Source of the DNA: Forficula auricularia
Taxonomy: Eukaryota; Arthropoda; Insecta; Dermaptera; Forficulidae
Direction of reading: 5' to 3'
Assembly (NCBI GenBank): GCA_024734495.1
Contig: JALMQS010000225.1
Coordinates: 5,091,226 to 5,155,225 of the forward strand
DNA: 64,000 nt
The position numbers and the translations under genes are program-made. The notes beneath the pieces were generated by a model, which saw only the letters and a program-made list of their open reading frames with translations, was not told where the DNA came from and searched no databases. This document shows positions 1 to 11,345 of this stretch, in pieces; positions within the stretch are counted from its first letter, which is position 1; each line of letters opens with the position of its first letter.

Positions 1-760
1 GAAGAGGTATAAAAAAATGAAAAAAGTTAGCTAGCAAAAAAAAGTGAATATATTTTTGAAAATAACATAAGATAATTTTTTTTAAATGTGATTTAAACAT
101 TATCAGACCAAAAAAAGGAGGGGTGTCAAAAATGAAAATTCTAGCCCTTTAGAAAAACTAAACCAAATTTTGTATACATATTCTGTGGCCTCAAAAAGGC
201 TATAAATGCAAAAAACTAATCATCCAAAATGGAGGGAGGGTCAAAAATGAAAATTCTAACGCTTTTGACCAAACTCAACCAAAATTTGCATACATAATCT
301 GAGGACCCCCAGAAAGAAGGCTAGAAATGCAAAAACTAACCACCCTAAATAGGGTGAGTGTCAAAATTCTAGGAATTTCGACCAAACTATGTATACAAAA
401 TTTGGTTAGTTTTTGCATTTCTAGCTTTCTGGGGGTCCACAGAATATGTATACAAAATTTGGTTGAGTTTTGTCAAAAGGGCTAGAATTTTCATTTTTGA
501 CCCTTCCCTCCCTATTTTGGTTGGTTAGTTTTTTCATTTATAGACTTTTTGGGGCCTACAGAATATGTATACAAAATTTGGTTGAGTTTGGACGAAAGGG
601 CTAGAATTTTCATTTTTGACCTCCCCCCCCCCCCCCTTTTTTTTTGTGTGATAATGTTTAAAACAGATTAAAAAAAATTATTTTATGTTCTTTTCAAAAA
701 TATATTCAGTTTTTTTCTAGTTAAATTTTTTTTTTATTCCTCTTCAAAATGTGATAGATC
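1..760. repeat. Large imperfect palindrome built from ~110-bp modules
   Basis: The two halves are inverted copies meeting near 385-395; the left half is cut by the window edge. Each half holds about three modules that read roughly: aaaatgaaaattct, ccaaactcaacc, ttttgtatacat, tgcaaaaactaacc, then a G-rich run. The same module recurs inside the ~700-bp element at 9.6, 10.6, 18.4, 38.3 and 52.8 kb and near 43.8 and 53.8 kb. The outer part of the right half (about 640-760) matches 53.9-54.03 kb, so the element boundary is probably near 745-775 (cctcttcaaaatgtg). The arms differ by many small changes, which argues against an assembly artefact. No coding capacity is seen. Confidence 0.8.
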
Positions 761-2880
761 TTTATGGCCACCCTGTATAAAATTATCAACAAGAATAAAT
801 CTCTGTTCCTAACAAAAATTGGAGAAAAAAGTGAAGACTTTTTTAAGACTCAGTAGGCTCTCAAGCTAGAGAAATAGTGAACTACTAAGTTTGTTAGATC
901 TTGCCTTTATCATAACAACGTTTGAAATATCAACAAAACCATATAAAAAATGATTTTCTCAACATTTTTGAACTGCAAGTTCTTTATTTAGATAGTCCGA
1001 AGAATAGGTACTAATTTGCTTTCTGATTTGGAAATATAAACATAAACATTTTGACACCAAAAATAACTTTATATAACTTTTTGTTCTTAAAGTGTTTCGG
1101 GACTGTATATAATTTTTTAAGAACATTTTAAAAAAATTTTTATCGAATCATTGATGTATTAAATATTTATTCCCGAAATTTGAAGTTGATCGTCTATCCC
1201 ATTACCGAGAAATAAATTATTGAAAATTGTCCTTTTACCATGGAAGTAAATGGACCGAGTTTATAAAAGGGCTATAACTTCTATACAAATTATACCATTT
1301 TTAACAAATTTATACAGATCAGAACTTTTATTAATCGAATGATACATTTTTCAATAGATTTGGCAGTCTAGTTAATTAGTTATTCATAAATGTAAAAATA
1401 AAAAGTATTTGCAGCCAACAGAATATAACAAAACACTAGTGTAGAATTCCAACTCTATTTCTTGAAATCGTTTTTGTGTTAAATAAATGTTTTTATAATG
1501 AGAAAAAATTTATCTCAATATTCTTTTGATTAATATTATCAAAACAAAGATTTTTATTCGAAATTAACCTTATTATTAACAATTTTTTTATTAAAAAATT
1601 TATTAGGCAGATGTTGTCACTCTGCAGAAATACAAAAGATTTTTTCGAAGATCAACCAGATAGATAAGCTGTCCCGAACTAGCTTAAACTACCGTGGGTT
1701 CAGAATCCATACACACAAATAGACAGTAACTTTTACAATTTTTTACTGCTAATTCTTTGAACTAGAACTTGACATAGTATTAATAATAATAGTAGTAATA
1801 TTTCAGGTCATTAGCTAGTACTGTTTGATTTCTTTTAATATGGATCTCTTCCTTACCTGAGGTGAACAATTAATTTCATTTTCGCACAAAGTATAAATGT
1901 TTAATTTGATTTCAGGACAAATTTATTATTTAATACGAAAGGTAGAGCCATAGCCCACTTGCTAAGGGGCGCGAGAACCCCACAATGTGTCAGATTTAAT
2001 TAAAATTTCAAGTCATTTCAGAAGATCTGCCTTTTTATGAGTAGCCCAGAAGCTCATCCGATTCCAAGCCCACTGTTAGAAAATGTATATATTTTTCTTA
2101 ATTATTAACCAACAAATTAGGTTTATTATTTTTGTATAAAACTCTTGGCTCGGGTTTTCTTCAGTAGAGCCTTCTTTTTATTTTTTCTTAAATTGTTTTC
2201 TAATGAATTTGGTATTTAAAAATCATAATTTTTTTGTTTATAGACTTAATCGGATTGGCCTGTGAACGAATCATGCATAGACGTATAGATATATTATACC
2301 TATACTTAAATTTGTATATGCTATTCCTATGAAATATTTTAAAACATTTAGATTATTCCTAAAGACGAATTCTAGCCTTGTACGCCTGAATTTAGGCAAT
2401 CATTTCTTCACCTCTTCTTGAAAGCTGCGTAAGATTTAGGGTCTACCGTATAAAGTACTCCCCCAATTTATTTATTCATTAAAAGGACTTTAGTCCGTCT
2501 AATAATAATAAATAAATAAATAAATCCCTGTTCCTCAAAGATAAACAGATAGATTATTATTATTATTTTTTAAATTTTATAATACTTAATTTAATAATAT
2601 TTCGTAAATTTTTTAATGAAAGAGTCGAAACATCATAAAAAACTAGAACCTTCTAGATAGTTCTCTAATTTTACATAATGCAATAATAACCGAAACGTCA
2701 AAAATCCAATTTGGAATGGTTATTTCTTAAATAATAGATGAAAATAAATCGCTATTTTTGAATTTAATTAGATTCCTCTATGTCTTCAGCAAAGGTAACG
2801 GATAAGAAAACAACCGAGTTGCTATGGTTACTTATAAAATTTCTCTCCAAATTTTTAGCATTTCACAGAGAGAAGCATAT
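761..2880. other. A/T-rich DNA without recognised features
   Basis: No gene, tRNA or clear repeat boundary is seen. Short microsatellite-like runs (aataaataaataaata near 2508) and a ttagtccgtctaat motif near 2490 hint at an old retroelement tail, but nothing can be assigned. Confidence 0.5.
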
Positions 2881-3236
2881 CCATTCTTACTTAAGCAAGG
2901 CTAAATGAGCTATATTAAAACTTTCAAATGAATAAATTTTAAAGAATTTAAAAAATTAAAAAAGTACTCCTGAATATAGGCCTCTTCCATCAAATGGAAG
3001 GGGGTTGGCATTAAGTCACCACGCTTGCCAGACGGATTGGTGACTAGGAATCAGATTATAGCCGGTCAAATATCAATGCAGGGACTCGGACTCGAACCCG
3101 GGACTCCTGCTTAGAAGGCTAGTGTCTTAAGCTCTCGGCTAATTCGATTCCCTTCCATTCTTACTTAAGCAAGGTTAAATGAGCTATATTAAACCGATCA
3201 AATGAATAAATTTTAAAGAATTAAAAAAAAAAAAAA
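2881..3236. repeat. ~80-bp direct repeats flanking a SINE
   Basis: Positions 2881-2962 and 3155-3236 are near-identical (both begin ccattcttacttaagcaagg) and bracket a tRNA-derived SINE. The duplication is much longer than a normal target-site duplication. Either the SINE landed in an existing tandem duplication, or the flanks were duplicated during insertion or repair. Confidence 0.8.
2963..3154 (-). mobile_element. tRNA-derived SINE
   Basis: On the minus strand an A-box-like ttagccgagagc near 3145 is followed by a good B box (gggttcgagtcc) near 3080, the internal RNA polymerase III promoter spacing of a tRNA head. The body continues toward lower coordinates with a small hairpin (cttccat/atggaag near 2986-3000) and ends at an A-rich tail next to the left direct repeat. 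There is no CCA end or complete cloverleaf, so it is not a functional tRNA gene. Confidence 0.65.
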
Positions 3237-3344
3237 ATAAAGTAGAGTAAAGTATTTTAAAATATAATTTTACTAAAAACTTTATTTAATCTTTTTTATG
3301 GTCCCCAAGGTACTTCTTTTTCTTCTTCTTATTGATAGACCTGT

Positions 3345-3545
3345 GGTCTGTTTATCCTAACTCGTCCTGCCAGCGTTTTTTAGGTCGACCTCTACTTCTT
3401 TTTCCCTTCTGTCATGTTCGTTAAAATTTTCTTGAGAATTCGGTCTTCGCTTATTCTTTCCAGGTGTGCGTACCAATTCTCTTGACTCAGTCATCGATCT
3501 TTTGTATTTCACATTTTTCTCTGATGTCTTCAGTGGGTTCCCAGT
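3345..3545 (-). pseudogene. C-terminal remnant of a LINE reverse-transcriptase ORF (RTE-like)
   Basis: Read on the minus strand with one frameshift, the conceptual product holds HLERISEDRILKKILTN, then EGK, then RSRGRPKKRWQDELG. The G-K-R-x-x-G-R-P-x-x-R-W cluster near the end of the ORF is typical of RTE/BovB-type and related non-LTR retrotransposons, where it lies downstream of the reverse-transcriptase domain. Stops occur upstream (around 3480) and a frameshift falls just before the RSRGRP motif, so the copy is dead. On the minus strand the ORF is followed by an AAGAAGAAG-rich tail near 3318, consistent with a LINE 3' end. Only the last ~60 codons remain; reverse-transcriptase and endonuclease domains are absent. 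Confidence 0.6.
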
Positions 3546-5340
3546 GAGGTTAGCTCCCTGCTAGGGTGAAATCCCATTTGCTCACAGAACTAACGACAAG
3601 CCCAAGGTACTTAATTAGGATATTCAATTTCATCAAAATTGGTTATGTCATTTTCAAAATATTAATTTAGAAAAAACTAAAAAAGTACTGGAATAAAGTA
3701 CTAATGTTTGTGGATCGATATGAGCCAAAAACTAATCAAGCGCTTCATTTTGTCAAAGTAATTGTAGGCTTTCAATTTCATTTCAATCGGTGCAACGGTG
3801 TGGAAAAAATCGTGGACGAATAAAACGATAACAGCCATACATTCATGCAGACACTAAATGAAAAAATCGCACTTTTGGGCCTCTGGACGACACCCCATGT
3901 AATTTTTGGTAAAACCGTCACGTGCTAAAATTCAACCTAATTGAATACTACAATTTGTGACTTTAATTGAGACCATGGGTTCCGTGGTCTTTACCTGAGG
4001 ACTCTTTGAAGTCGGGCTTGCCGCGAGACCGATTTCAATACTTTCCCCATGCTTCGCATTGGATAAAGTAAAAAAAAAAAAAAAATATATAAATGAGTCA
4101 ACCATTTGATCACGGCTTCTGCATTAGAATTTAGAACGTCGTGCTTTAAAGATAGAATCTTAATAATTTTCTTTCCCGTGTTTTTTGTTAAAATCTTAAT
4201 GACTATCAAACACTTATATTCTAAAAATATATTACCTACATAATTATTATTATATAATAAAAATATATAAAATTATTAAAATTGTTATCTTTAGAAAATC
4301 AAATACACGACCGAGTTAATTTTTAAGTAATAAGAAAATTGGAGCAACTTATTTCTCCTACTCCTTTTGGGAATGAATAAATAATCATTTTATTAAAAAA
4401 ATTACGTACTATTTTTTTATTATATAACTAATTAATTAATTTATCATTATCAGGAAATTTACTAATATAAATTAATTCGCTTAAGCCCCTGTTTATGGGC
4501 AACCAGAAGTACATGATTTTTCCGCTAGAATCTTTCCTATCGAACAATATTAATATCAATTAATATAATATAATATGAGAACCTATCAAATAATAAAATA
4601 TTTAATTATCATATTAAAATAAAGACAATTTTAAATAATATTTCTTGATTTAAACTATCTTTCTAAATTTACCAAACACCTGACCACTGATATATTTAAA
4701 TAAATAAATAAATAACAACTAAATAAACTAATAAAAAAATTACAAAAAATGATTAATAATTTAAAATACATCGAATTCGAGGCCCTAAGATCCACCATCT
4801 AATGTCTTTTTTTTTAAATTTTTACAAATTTTTCTCGAGTCTTTATTTTAGTAAGGGGAAACAATTGAGAAAACCCCTAATACTTTTTTATTTTTTATAT
4901 AAAAAATCAAAATGAATGATGATGAAGTTAATTAATTTGATATAAATTTAATTAATTTTATTTCCATTATTAAATACAAATAAGAAATAGAAATAGATAA
5001 TGTATGTATTAATCGGAATATTGGATTTGAGAAAAAATTCAATTTCGAATTTTTTTCACATCACAACGTTTCAGAATAAAAAAAACAACATTTTTTAAAA
5101 AAACTTTCTCTGAATATATCTGTATAAGTAACTTCAAGATATTTGACACCCTTAAACTTTAAAAATCCCGATTTTTTCCATAATTTTTACATTATCAATA
5201 AATATATGATTTTCCAGCCCTCTATTATAGCTTGCCCAGAATTTAGATTTGATTATTATTCGCTGTTTTTCTTTTTTATATATTTATATAAATTTAAATA
5301 AATACAAATCGTTTATAAAAAACAAACTGAAAACGTTTAT
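3546..5340. other. A/T-rich DNA without recognised features
   Basis: No supported gene. The short minus-strand reading frame at 3991-4209 has low-complexity composition and no recognisable domain, so it is not called. Confidence 0.5.
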
Positions 5341-5660
5341 TTGAAATCGAGACATTTCAGGAGAATTCTCCCTTTATCAATAAATATTTTAAGAAAAAAA
5401 AATAGTTGGGCTTTAAGAAAGGAACTGTACTAGATGAAGGAGGAGGTATCAGCCAAAGATGGAATCACTGGGTTCAATAAAACACCTTTAATAAGACGTT
5501 TCGGCCTGAATTTTATTTGGCCATCTTCAGTCAATTAGGAGTTACTAGTATACACAAAATGCGGTACACATATGTGATCGAACCAAGTTTCTAGTCTATT
5601 ACAGTTTCATCACAGCCACGAACTCTAACAATATTTAAGAAGGAATATAAAGCAATTATA
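5341..5660 (-). mobile_element. Penelope-like terminal repeat fragments
   Basis: Two PLE-type ends lie here. The first (near 5355-5395) resembles the degenerate ends at 24.8 and 45.4 kb: ttatcaataaa, then a run ending ctttaagaaagga. The second carries a hammerhead-like motif at 5495-5530. No ORF is left. Confidence 0.5.
5495..5530 (-). ncRNA. Hammerhead-ribozyme-like motif
   Basis: Minus strand: CTGAAGAT, stem GGCC/GGCC with a 12-nt loop, then GAAACGTC. Pairing of the outer stem is weak (about three pairs). It shares the core CTGANGA and GAAAC with the other motifs of this window but has its own stem II sequence. Confidence 0.5.
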
Positions 5661-5692
5661 AACAAATATATATTTTTAAAATATTATATATA

Positions 5693-5815
5693 AATTAAAT
5701 TAAATTAGGGAACGAAGAAAAGATTTTTATATTATAGACAAAAGCATCAGCCGGGATTTTTCTCTATAATATAAAAATCTTTTCTTCGTTCGTTAATTTA
5801 ATTTAATTAATAATT
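5693..5815. repeat. Near-perfect inverted repeat (~45-bp arms)
   Basis: gaacgaagaaaagattttta on the left pairs with taaaaatcttttcttcgttc on the right across a ~25-nt loop containing catcagccggga. Nothing coding; probably the core of a small foldback element. Confidence 0.7.
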
Positions 5816-6037
5816 GTCTTTCGACGAGGCCTCGTTGTGATTGCGCCCCGGGGCAAAAAGAAAACATTATTTTCGACCCCTGGGTTTGTGATCGATTGGG
5901 AGGCGTTTAAGAATAGATTATATATAAGGATCCAGATTGTCTTAGAGATGGAATTATCTTGAATAAAATTATATACATTTTTAAGAAAAAATATTTTTCT
6001 CGAAATTTTTTATAAATATTAAATTTGAACTTTCAGC

Positions 6038-6275
6038 TGGGAAGTTCTACCTCATGCGGGTTACTCACTAGACTTTGCTCCTTCCGATTTCCACTTGTTT
6101 GCATCGATGGGTCACGCACTTGCTCTACTTGGTTCATAAGAAGATCTGAAAAAATGGCCCCATGAATGGTTCGCAGGTTCGCAGCAAAAGGGAAGATTTT
6201 TACTGGTGTGGTATTCACAAATTGCCAGAAAGATGGGAAAAATGTACAAAAAGCGATGGAGCATACTTTGAATAA
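6038..6275 (+). pseudogene. mariner transposase, C-terminal fragment
   Basis: The frame from 6038 reads WEVLPHAGYSLDFAPSDFHLF. The block around Y-S-x-D-x-A-P-S-D-x-H-L-F is the hallmark of mariner (DD34D) transposases and contains the third catalytic aspartate (APSD). A stop in GS-TAA at ~6138 and later frameshifts break the frame. The tail resumes as IHKLPERWEKC, then SDGAYFE and a stop at 6273-6275, matching the usual mariner C-terminus. The N-terminal helix-turn-helix domains and the first two catalytic aspartates are missing, so this is an inactive 5'-truncated copy. The intact 3' side suggests deletion of the left half rather than random decay. Confidence 0.8.
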
Positions 6276-6353
6276 AACACTTTTTATCATTCTTCCGAAT
6301 TTAACATGTTGTTTTAGAAAAAAAATCCGCATTCCATACTTGTACACCTGGTA
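6276..6353 (+). mobile_element. mariner 3' UTR and terminal inverted repeat
   Basis: Downstream of the transposase stop the sequence ends in acttgtacacctggta, giving TACCAGGTGTACAAGT on the opposite strand, a typical mariner end next to a TA dinucleotide. No left terminal repeat is found upstream of 6038. Confidence 0.6.
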
Positions 6354-7204
6354 GATGCTTTTCAATTGTTAATTTAAAACAAAACTTACTCTTAAACTTA
6401 TGTTTAACGCGAATGTATTTAGTCACTTTCTCAATTTACATTACTTTTGTGATTAACTATATGGCCCATCACCCTTAAGCTTTATTCTTTACCAGGTCTG
6501 GATTTGAGAATAAAACCCTATGTGTATCTACGCCAATCTAATTTATTACAATTTAATATCTATATAAATCTGCTAGTATGAATATTTTATATAGGTAAAT
6601 TTTATTTCCGAAAAACTTTTCCCGTTTAAAGTTACTCACTCCCTTAATTCGATTTTGGTTAAATTCTATAAAAATACACCCTTTTATAAATCCCTACTAA
6701 ATTTTAGAGACTATATTTTTCAAGAATAGAGTTTATTAAAATTAGTTTTTTTTCTTTTCTGATCGTGAATATTTATAGACTTCTAAGTAGGTTATGAAAA
6801 CCATCATAAACTTTAGTTTTTCTCATTTTTTCACCCATATTACTCCTTCTGTCTCTTTCTCTTTTAGTTTTAGATTTTTGTTGCTTCTATAAAACATTGT
6901 TTAACATTAATAAAATAGTAACTTTTTAATAAAACTATTTTATTAGTATTTTTTTATTTTTTGCTTTCAAAACTTATCCTTTGATAAAATATAGGTAAAA
7001 TGTTAAAGCGTTGTCAAAAGCAAAATCGAAAATTCACTTTGATATAACTTGTTAGATAAATATTGAAGAATTAAATTTTTCTTTTTATTAATATTTAGCT
7101 TATTTCTTTTTCGAATTTGTAGAAAATAATTTGCGTCTTTTTCCCCCATTAATGGAGGATTAATTTGGCTTTTTCTAGATTCTCTAATCCTTTGACTCAA
7201 CTAA

Positions 7205-7735
7205 TAGTGTCGACCTTCACCTATGGAATTTCCTAATGAAATTAATATTTTGATAATATAATATATTAATAAACAAAACTTGATAGGGCCGACATCCAAT
7301 TTCCTTGAGATTTATTTATTTTTATTTCTTCTTTTAAGTGCCATATCAGGTCTCTCTGACGTTTCGGCTCCTCTTCATATATACCTGTGCTGAGTTTGTT
7401 TAGCTGTTTTCACACAGATATACGGGACCTACTTTTTAACGTCGGTTTCGAACGGCTAGTTTGGAGAGGTTACTAAGCAATCATACTCTTGGTAGGTTGC
7501 CATTGCTTTCCAAGAGGAGGCGGCTGCAAATATCTGATATGCCGAGACTCAGTCTCGAACCAGCGTATTTCAGCCCAGCGGCCCGACACTCTAACCACTC
7601 ACTGACCCACAGTCGCCTCTATTTTTATTTATTTATTTTAATTATCTATATTTTCATATATAACAATAAACGAAACTCTAAAACTACAAAATACTAATTT
7701 AAAGTTACCTGTTGATACCCGTCTACCTGGAATTA
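7205..7735 (+). mobile_element. Copy of the 15.95-16.44 kb foldback family, split by a SINE
   Basis: 7205-7310 (gtcgaccttcacctat ... gataatataatatattaat) and 7622-7735 (tctatattttcatatata ... acctgttgatacccgtct) match, in the same order, the minus strand of 16.18-16.44 kb. The middle part (about 7340-7621) is a SINE absent from the other copy. No ORF. Confidence 0.65.
7340..7621 (-). mobile_element. tRNA-derived SINE
   Basis: On the minus strand: gggtcagtgagtggttagag near 7605 (A-box region) and gctggttcgagact near 7560 (B box), followed by a ~200-bp body and a T-rich plus-strand side at the 3' end. The motif gttgccattgctttcc resembles the SINE at 48.93-49.09 kb. The insertion interrupts a repeat whose uninterrupted version is at 16.18-16.44 kb. 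Confidence 0.65.
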
Positions 7736-7746
7736 TGCAAGGACCT

Positions 7747-7894
7747 ATTCACAATATTCATCCTATAATAAGTTAACAAGCAATTTTCAAAAAACAATCT
7801 TAAATCATAGAGAAAATTTATTTTTATTATTTCTCAGAAATTTTGTCTATGACTTTTGGTTGTTAACTTATTATAGGATGAATATTATGAATAC
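7747..7894. repeat. Inverted repeat (~33-bp arms)
   Basis: tattcatcctataataagtt at ~7755 pairs with aacttattataggatgaata at ~7864; the ~80-nt spacer is A/T-rich. Confidence 0.7.
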
Positions 7895-7965
7895 ACTATT
7901 TTTTTTTCCTTTATTTGAGGTCGTTTTTTTTTATAATTATTTTGTTTTTTCTCATAAATAAATGC

Positions 7966-7976
7966 ATCCGCCACTG
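7966..7976 (-). mobile_element. hAT-like terminus
   Basis: The minus strand reads CAGTGGCGGATGCA at the end, a frequent hAT-type terminus; the same end occurs near 35.71 kb. Only the end is recognised. Confidence 0.35.
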
Positions 7977-8269
7977 CTCTCGATTTCGGGCATTAATTTT
8001 AAAGAATAGGATAGAAAAAAACATAGATTTTTGAATTTATTATTAAAAACAAATTCCTTTTATTTATTTAGTAAACCTTGATGATCAATATTTCAGTCAA
8101 GTTTTTTTTTTACAACAGACTTCACGATCCTCTTGTTTTCTGTTATAAAATGAATTCATTGGAGTTGGCATTTTTTTTTTAGATCAATTCTTAAAAGGCC
8201 GAAAAAATAATACTTGTCTATAGATTTTGATTTAAGTGCCGCTGACTGCTTGTCTGCCATATCTTATTA

Positions 8270-8470
8270 TTCTTGATATTTTCGGGTATAAGCAGGCGTG
8301 ATGTGAGCGTCGACCGGAACCGGAAACGGTCCGTCTCGCCGTCCTCCATTATGCGAGAAGGCGTTGCCACATTCACGTTCGTTCATTCGTTGGGCTCTGG
8401 GTTTTCTTCTTCTTCTTGAAGATTTTAGGTGGGCTTGAGGCTTGGCGGGCGGAGGAAGAGATTTATATCT
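8270..8470. other. GC-richer unique segment
   Basis: Composition rises above the surroundings (gaccggaaccggaaacggtc is a near-palindrome at ~8310). No ORF, splice pair or tRNA could be supported. It could be non-coding sequence of a host gene. Confidence 0.3.
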
Positions 8471-8840
8471 ATCTACCCAGGCGATATACGTTGCTTGCTA
8501 GTACCATTTAAAATATTTCTCTCTAGACAACCTGCGAACCTCCGCGGCTGGATATATAACTTATTTTTTATTTTTTATTTCACTTTGGAAATTGCCTTTA
8601 AAATATTCAATAAAACAAAGGGTTAGAACAGGAGTGTCTTAGCTTAATACATACGAGGAGATGCACTTTTCAATTTGATATTAACATATAATATTTATAT
8701 ATTCCGGGGGTGTCTGTTTATTTTTTGTTATATAGGAAAGTTAGTGTTAACGGTAAATCACTCGTATCCATAATAAGCATTAATTAACAGGAATAGCAGG
8801 GAATTGGACAAAAATAAAAAACAGAGTTTTTATTGAATGG

Positions 8841-8880
8841 GCCAGACGTTTCGTCGATTAATTTCAACTTCCTCAGTGGC
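8841..8880 (-). ncRNA. Hammerhead-ribozyme-like motif
   Basis: Minus strand: outer stem GCCA/TGGC, CTGAGGAA, stem II GTTG/CGAC with loop AAATTAAT, then GAAACGTC. The ACGT following GAA leaves no loop for stem III, which suggests pairing between two molecules or two copies. Confidence 0.65.
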
Positions 8881-8929
8881 TAGAATGACAAAATAGGAAA
8901 TCAGAAAAAAACTTATTATACTTATTATA

Positions 8930-8960
8930 ACGTTTCATCGATTAATTTCGACTTCCTCAG
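8930..8960 (-). ncRNA. Hammerhead-like motif, truncated
   Basis: CTGAGGAA, stem II GTCG/CGAT (one wobble), GAAACG; the sequence then changes to ttataag, so the cleavage-site side and outer stem are lost. Confidence 0.5.
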
Positions 8961-9046
8961 TGGCTAGAATGACAAAATAGGAAATCAGAAAAAAACTTAT
9001 TATAATAATAATAAGTTTTTTTCTGATTTCCTATTTTGTCATTCTA

Positions 9047-9086
9047 GCCACTGAGGAAGTCGAAATTAATCGACGAAACGTCTGGC
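9047..9086 (+). ncRNA. Hammerhead-ribozyme-like motif
   Basis: Outer stem GCCA/TGGC, CTGAGGAA, stem II GTCG/CGAC with loop AAATTAAT, GAAACGTC. Compared with the copy at 8841-8880, one stem II pair changed from T-G to C-G, keeping pairing. Confidence 0.65.
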
Positions 9087-9329
9087 CCATTCAATAAACA
9101 CTCTGTTTTTTATTTTTGTCCAATTCCCTGCTATTCCTGTTAATTAGTTAGTGTTAACATTTTCATTTGATTATAGATTTTTCTCTGTTATAGGTATAGA
9201 AAAAAGTACAAATCGACGCCTTAGAGTCTAAACCTGCTAAATCCATTTTCTTATCATATATGACATATATATATATATATTCTAGTTAGTAAGAAAATAA
9301 ATGACGAGGTGTTTTATAAATTTATTCAA

Positions 9330-9515
9330 GGTAATTATATTATATTTGTCTCGGTTGATTTTGATTATTGTAAATAATTAATTTGTATTTATTTTTTGTA
9401 TAGAGCCTGATGAAGCCATAATAAATTGAGAAACGTCGCAGTTGATCGCATGTTTTAACACTGTGCTTATAATTGTTCATTTTTCCTCTGATTTGTCACA
9501 TCTAATAATAATAAT
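9330..9515 (+). mobile_element. Penelope-like terminal repeat
   Basis: aaggtaattatattatat ... ttttttgtatagagcctgat ... ttttaacact ... cctctgatttgtcacatcta is shared with 16.73-16.92 kb (plus) and, inverted, with 15.75-15.83 kb. Confidence 0.55.
9405..9439 (+). ncRNA. Hammerhead-ribozyme-like motif
   Basis: CTGATGAA, degenerate stem II GCCA/TTGA, then GAGAAACGTC; inner two pairs of the outer stem (GC/GC). The family consensus from 16.8 kb is GCCA/TGGC. Decayed copy. Confidence 0.45.
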
Positions 9516-9645
9516 GGAACTGAATAACAATAATGATAAAATCTTAGCTTTTTTAAATCATCCGAACCGATATTTTGCAAATTTTTATTACCAATGAGAA
9601 GTAACTAGTTAAATAAATACTAACACTGCTAAATTTCATTCTTTA

Positions 9646-10324
9646 CTTTACCATACAGGATATGGTCAAGTATTGTAATCGAGCATGAAAAAAGTGTTTT
9701 TTTTTGCTTTTTTTTCAAAATATCTCAAAAACGGCTGAGACTATTTTGGTTAAAAAAAATTGGGCGAAACCATGGCATTTCGGTCTACAAAAAAGCTCTA
9801 ATAAGTAAACATCGAAAAAATTATATTTTTCCAGATAATAATTGTTTTGTCAAAATGTCTGTTAGTCTGTCTGTTAGCTAGTCTGTTCGTTACCAAATTT
9901 TTGTGGACGTGCTGGCTCAAAAACTAGTGTGAATATCGAAACCAAATTTCACACGTAGTTTTAGTCCATTGATATTAAGAGCTGATTAGATTTTGGTGCA
10001 TATCGACACAAAATTGGTGGAGGGGGAGTTAAAAATTAAAAATCTAGGCCGTTTTAGTAAACTCAACCAAATTTTGTATACATAATCAGTGGACCCCCAG
10101 AATTCTAAAAATGCAAAAACTAACCGCCCAAAATGGGGGGGGGGGGGGCGTGTAGGGCCCAAAAATGAAAATCTTGGACATTTACCAAATTCAAACAAAT
10201 TTTGTATACATAATCAGTGGGAAACCAGAAGTATAAAACCCCTACATGATTATAAATAATTTTAGGGGCCAGGTTGTATGGTAAAGTCAAGTGGATGGCC
10301 ACATCAGAACACGTCAGCTTATTT
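9646..10324 (+). mobile_element. ~700-bp non-autonomous element, copy 1
   Basis: It begins CTTTACCATACAGG and ends TGTATGGTAAAG (10275-10286) plus a conserved ~38-bp extension gatggccacatcagaacac ... cagctt. CTTTACCATACA and TGTATGGTAAAG are inverted repeats. Inside are stretches common to all copies (gtctgttagtctgtctg, ttcacacgtagtttt, agagctgattagattttggt) and two of the ~110-bp modules with a poly-G run of 16. No ORF survives. The flanks suggest a short T-rich target. Class uncertain. Confidence 0.7.
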
Positions 10325-10613
10325 TTTTTTCATTTTCTTAGCCATGGAATATAAGTAGAAAGCCTATCAATAGAAATCCTATTAGCAAGCTACGTAGGTT
10401 GCATAAGTACAAGGGGTTCCCATGAAGTCTAAATCATCGATTATCCATTGTATTCACTTAAAAATGCAATTTTTTTGATTATTCATGCTGAAATGTAGAC
10501 GAAAGACTAGTTCGAGCATGTTTTTTGTCTGTCTTACCTACCGAATGGTTACCCTATTGTAATCACTCCGAGCTAAAGATTTGAGTTAATTTAACTCTAT
10601 TTGTTATTTTTTA

Positions 10614-11345
10614 CTTTACCATACAGGGTATGGTCAAGTATTGTAATCATACATGAAAAAAGTGGTTTCCTTCTTTTTTTCGAAATATCTAAAAATGGCT
10701 GAAACTATTTTGATTTAAAAAATTGAGCGAAACCATGGGGTTTGGGTCTACAAAAAAGTCCTAATAAGTGAACATCGAAAAAATTATATTTTTCGAGATA
10801 ATAATTGTTTTGTCAAAATGTCTGTTAGTTAGTTAGTTAGTTAGTTAGTTTGGTTGTCTGTTAGTCTGTTCGTTACCAAATTTTTGTGGACGAGCTAGCT
10901 CAAAAACTAGTGTGAATATCGAAAACAAATTTCACACGTAGTTTTGGTCCATTGAGATTAAGAGCTGATTAGATTTTGGTGCATATCGACCCAAAATTAA
11001 GGGGTGTTAAAAATTAAAAATATAGGCCATTTGAGCAAACTTCAACCAAATTTTATATACATAATCAGTGGGACCCCAGAAGTCTAGAAATGCAAAAACT
11101 AACCGCTCAAAATGTGGAGGGGGAGGGTGTAGTGTCAAAAAATGAAAATCTTTGTCATTTACCTAACTCAACCAAATTTTGTATACATAATCAGTGGGCC
11201 CCCAGGAGTCTAAAAATGCAAAAACTAACCCCCCTACCCTACATCATTATAAATAATTTTATTAAATAATAAATATATAAATATAGGGTCCAGGTTGTAT
11301 GGTAAAGTCAAGTGGATGGCCCCATCAGAACACGTCAGCTTATTT
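10614..11345 (+). mobile_element. ~700-bp non-autonomous element, copy 2
   Basis: Same start, body and end as copy 1, ~300 bp downstream in the same orientation. It carries a (gtta)n expansion near 10826-10850 and a short extra A/T stretch before the end. TATTT flanks both sides, a possible 5-bp target duplication. Confidence 0.7.

Larger units (their letters stand above)
8752..9146. mobile_element. Non-autonomous Penelope-like inverted element with 12-bp TSD
   Basis: GTTAGTGTTAAC occurs at 8740-8751 and again at 9147-9158, immediately outside a 395-bp block, so the block is a true insertion. It consists of inverted terminal-repeat copies: aggaatagcagggaattgga on the left pairs with tccaattccctgctattcct on the right. 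There is an extra partial copy on the left side and a short (ATA)n-rich centre near 9000. It contains three hammerhead-like motifs and no ORF. The inverted layout matches the PLE copies at 13 and 32-33 kb, which still carry endonuclease remnants. Confidence 0.75.

Noticed and set aside
3991..4209. 72-codon minus-strand frame
   Set aside because: Low-complexity A/T-driven peptide, no domain, no splice or repeat context.
7380..7410. Hammerhead-like motif in the SINE (gacgtttcggctcctcttca)
   Set aside because: It has GAAACGTC and TGAAGA on the minus strand but the segment between is too short to form stem II.
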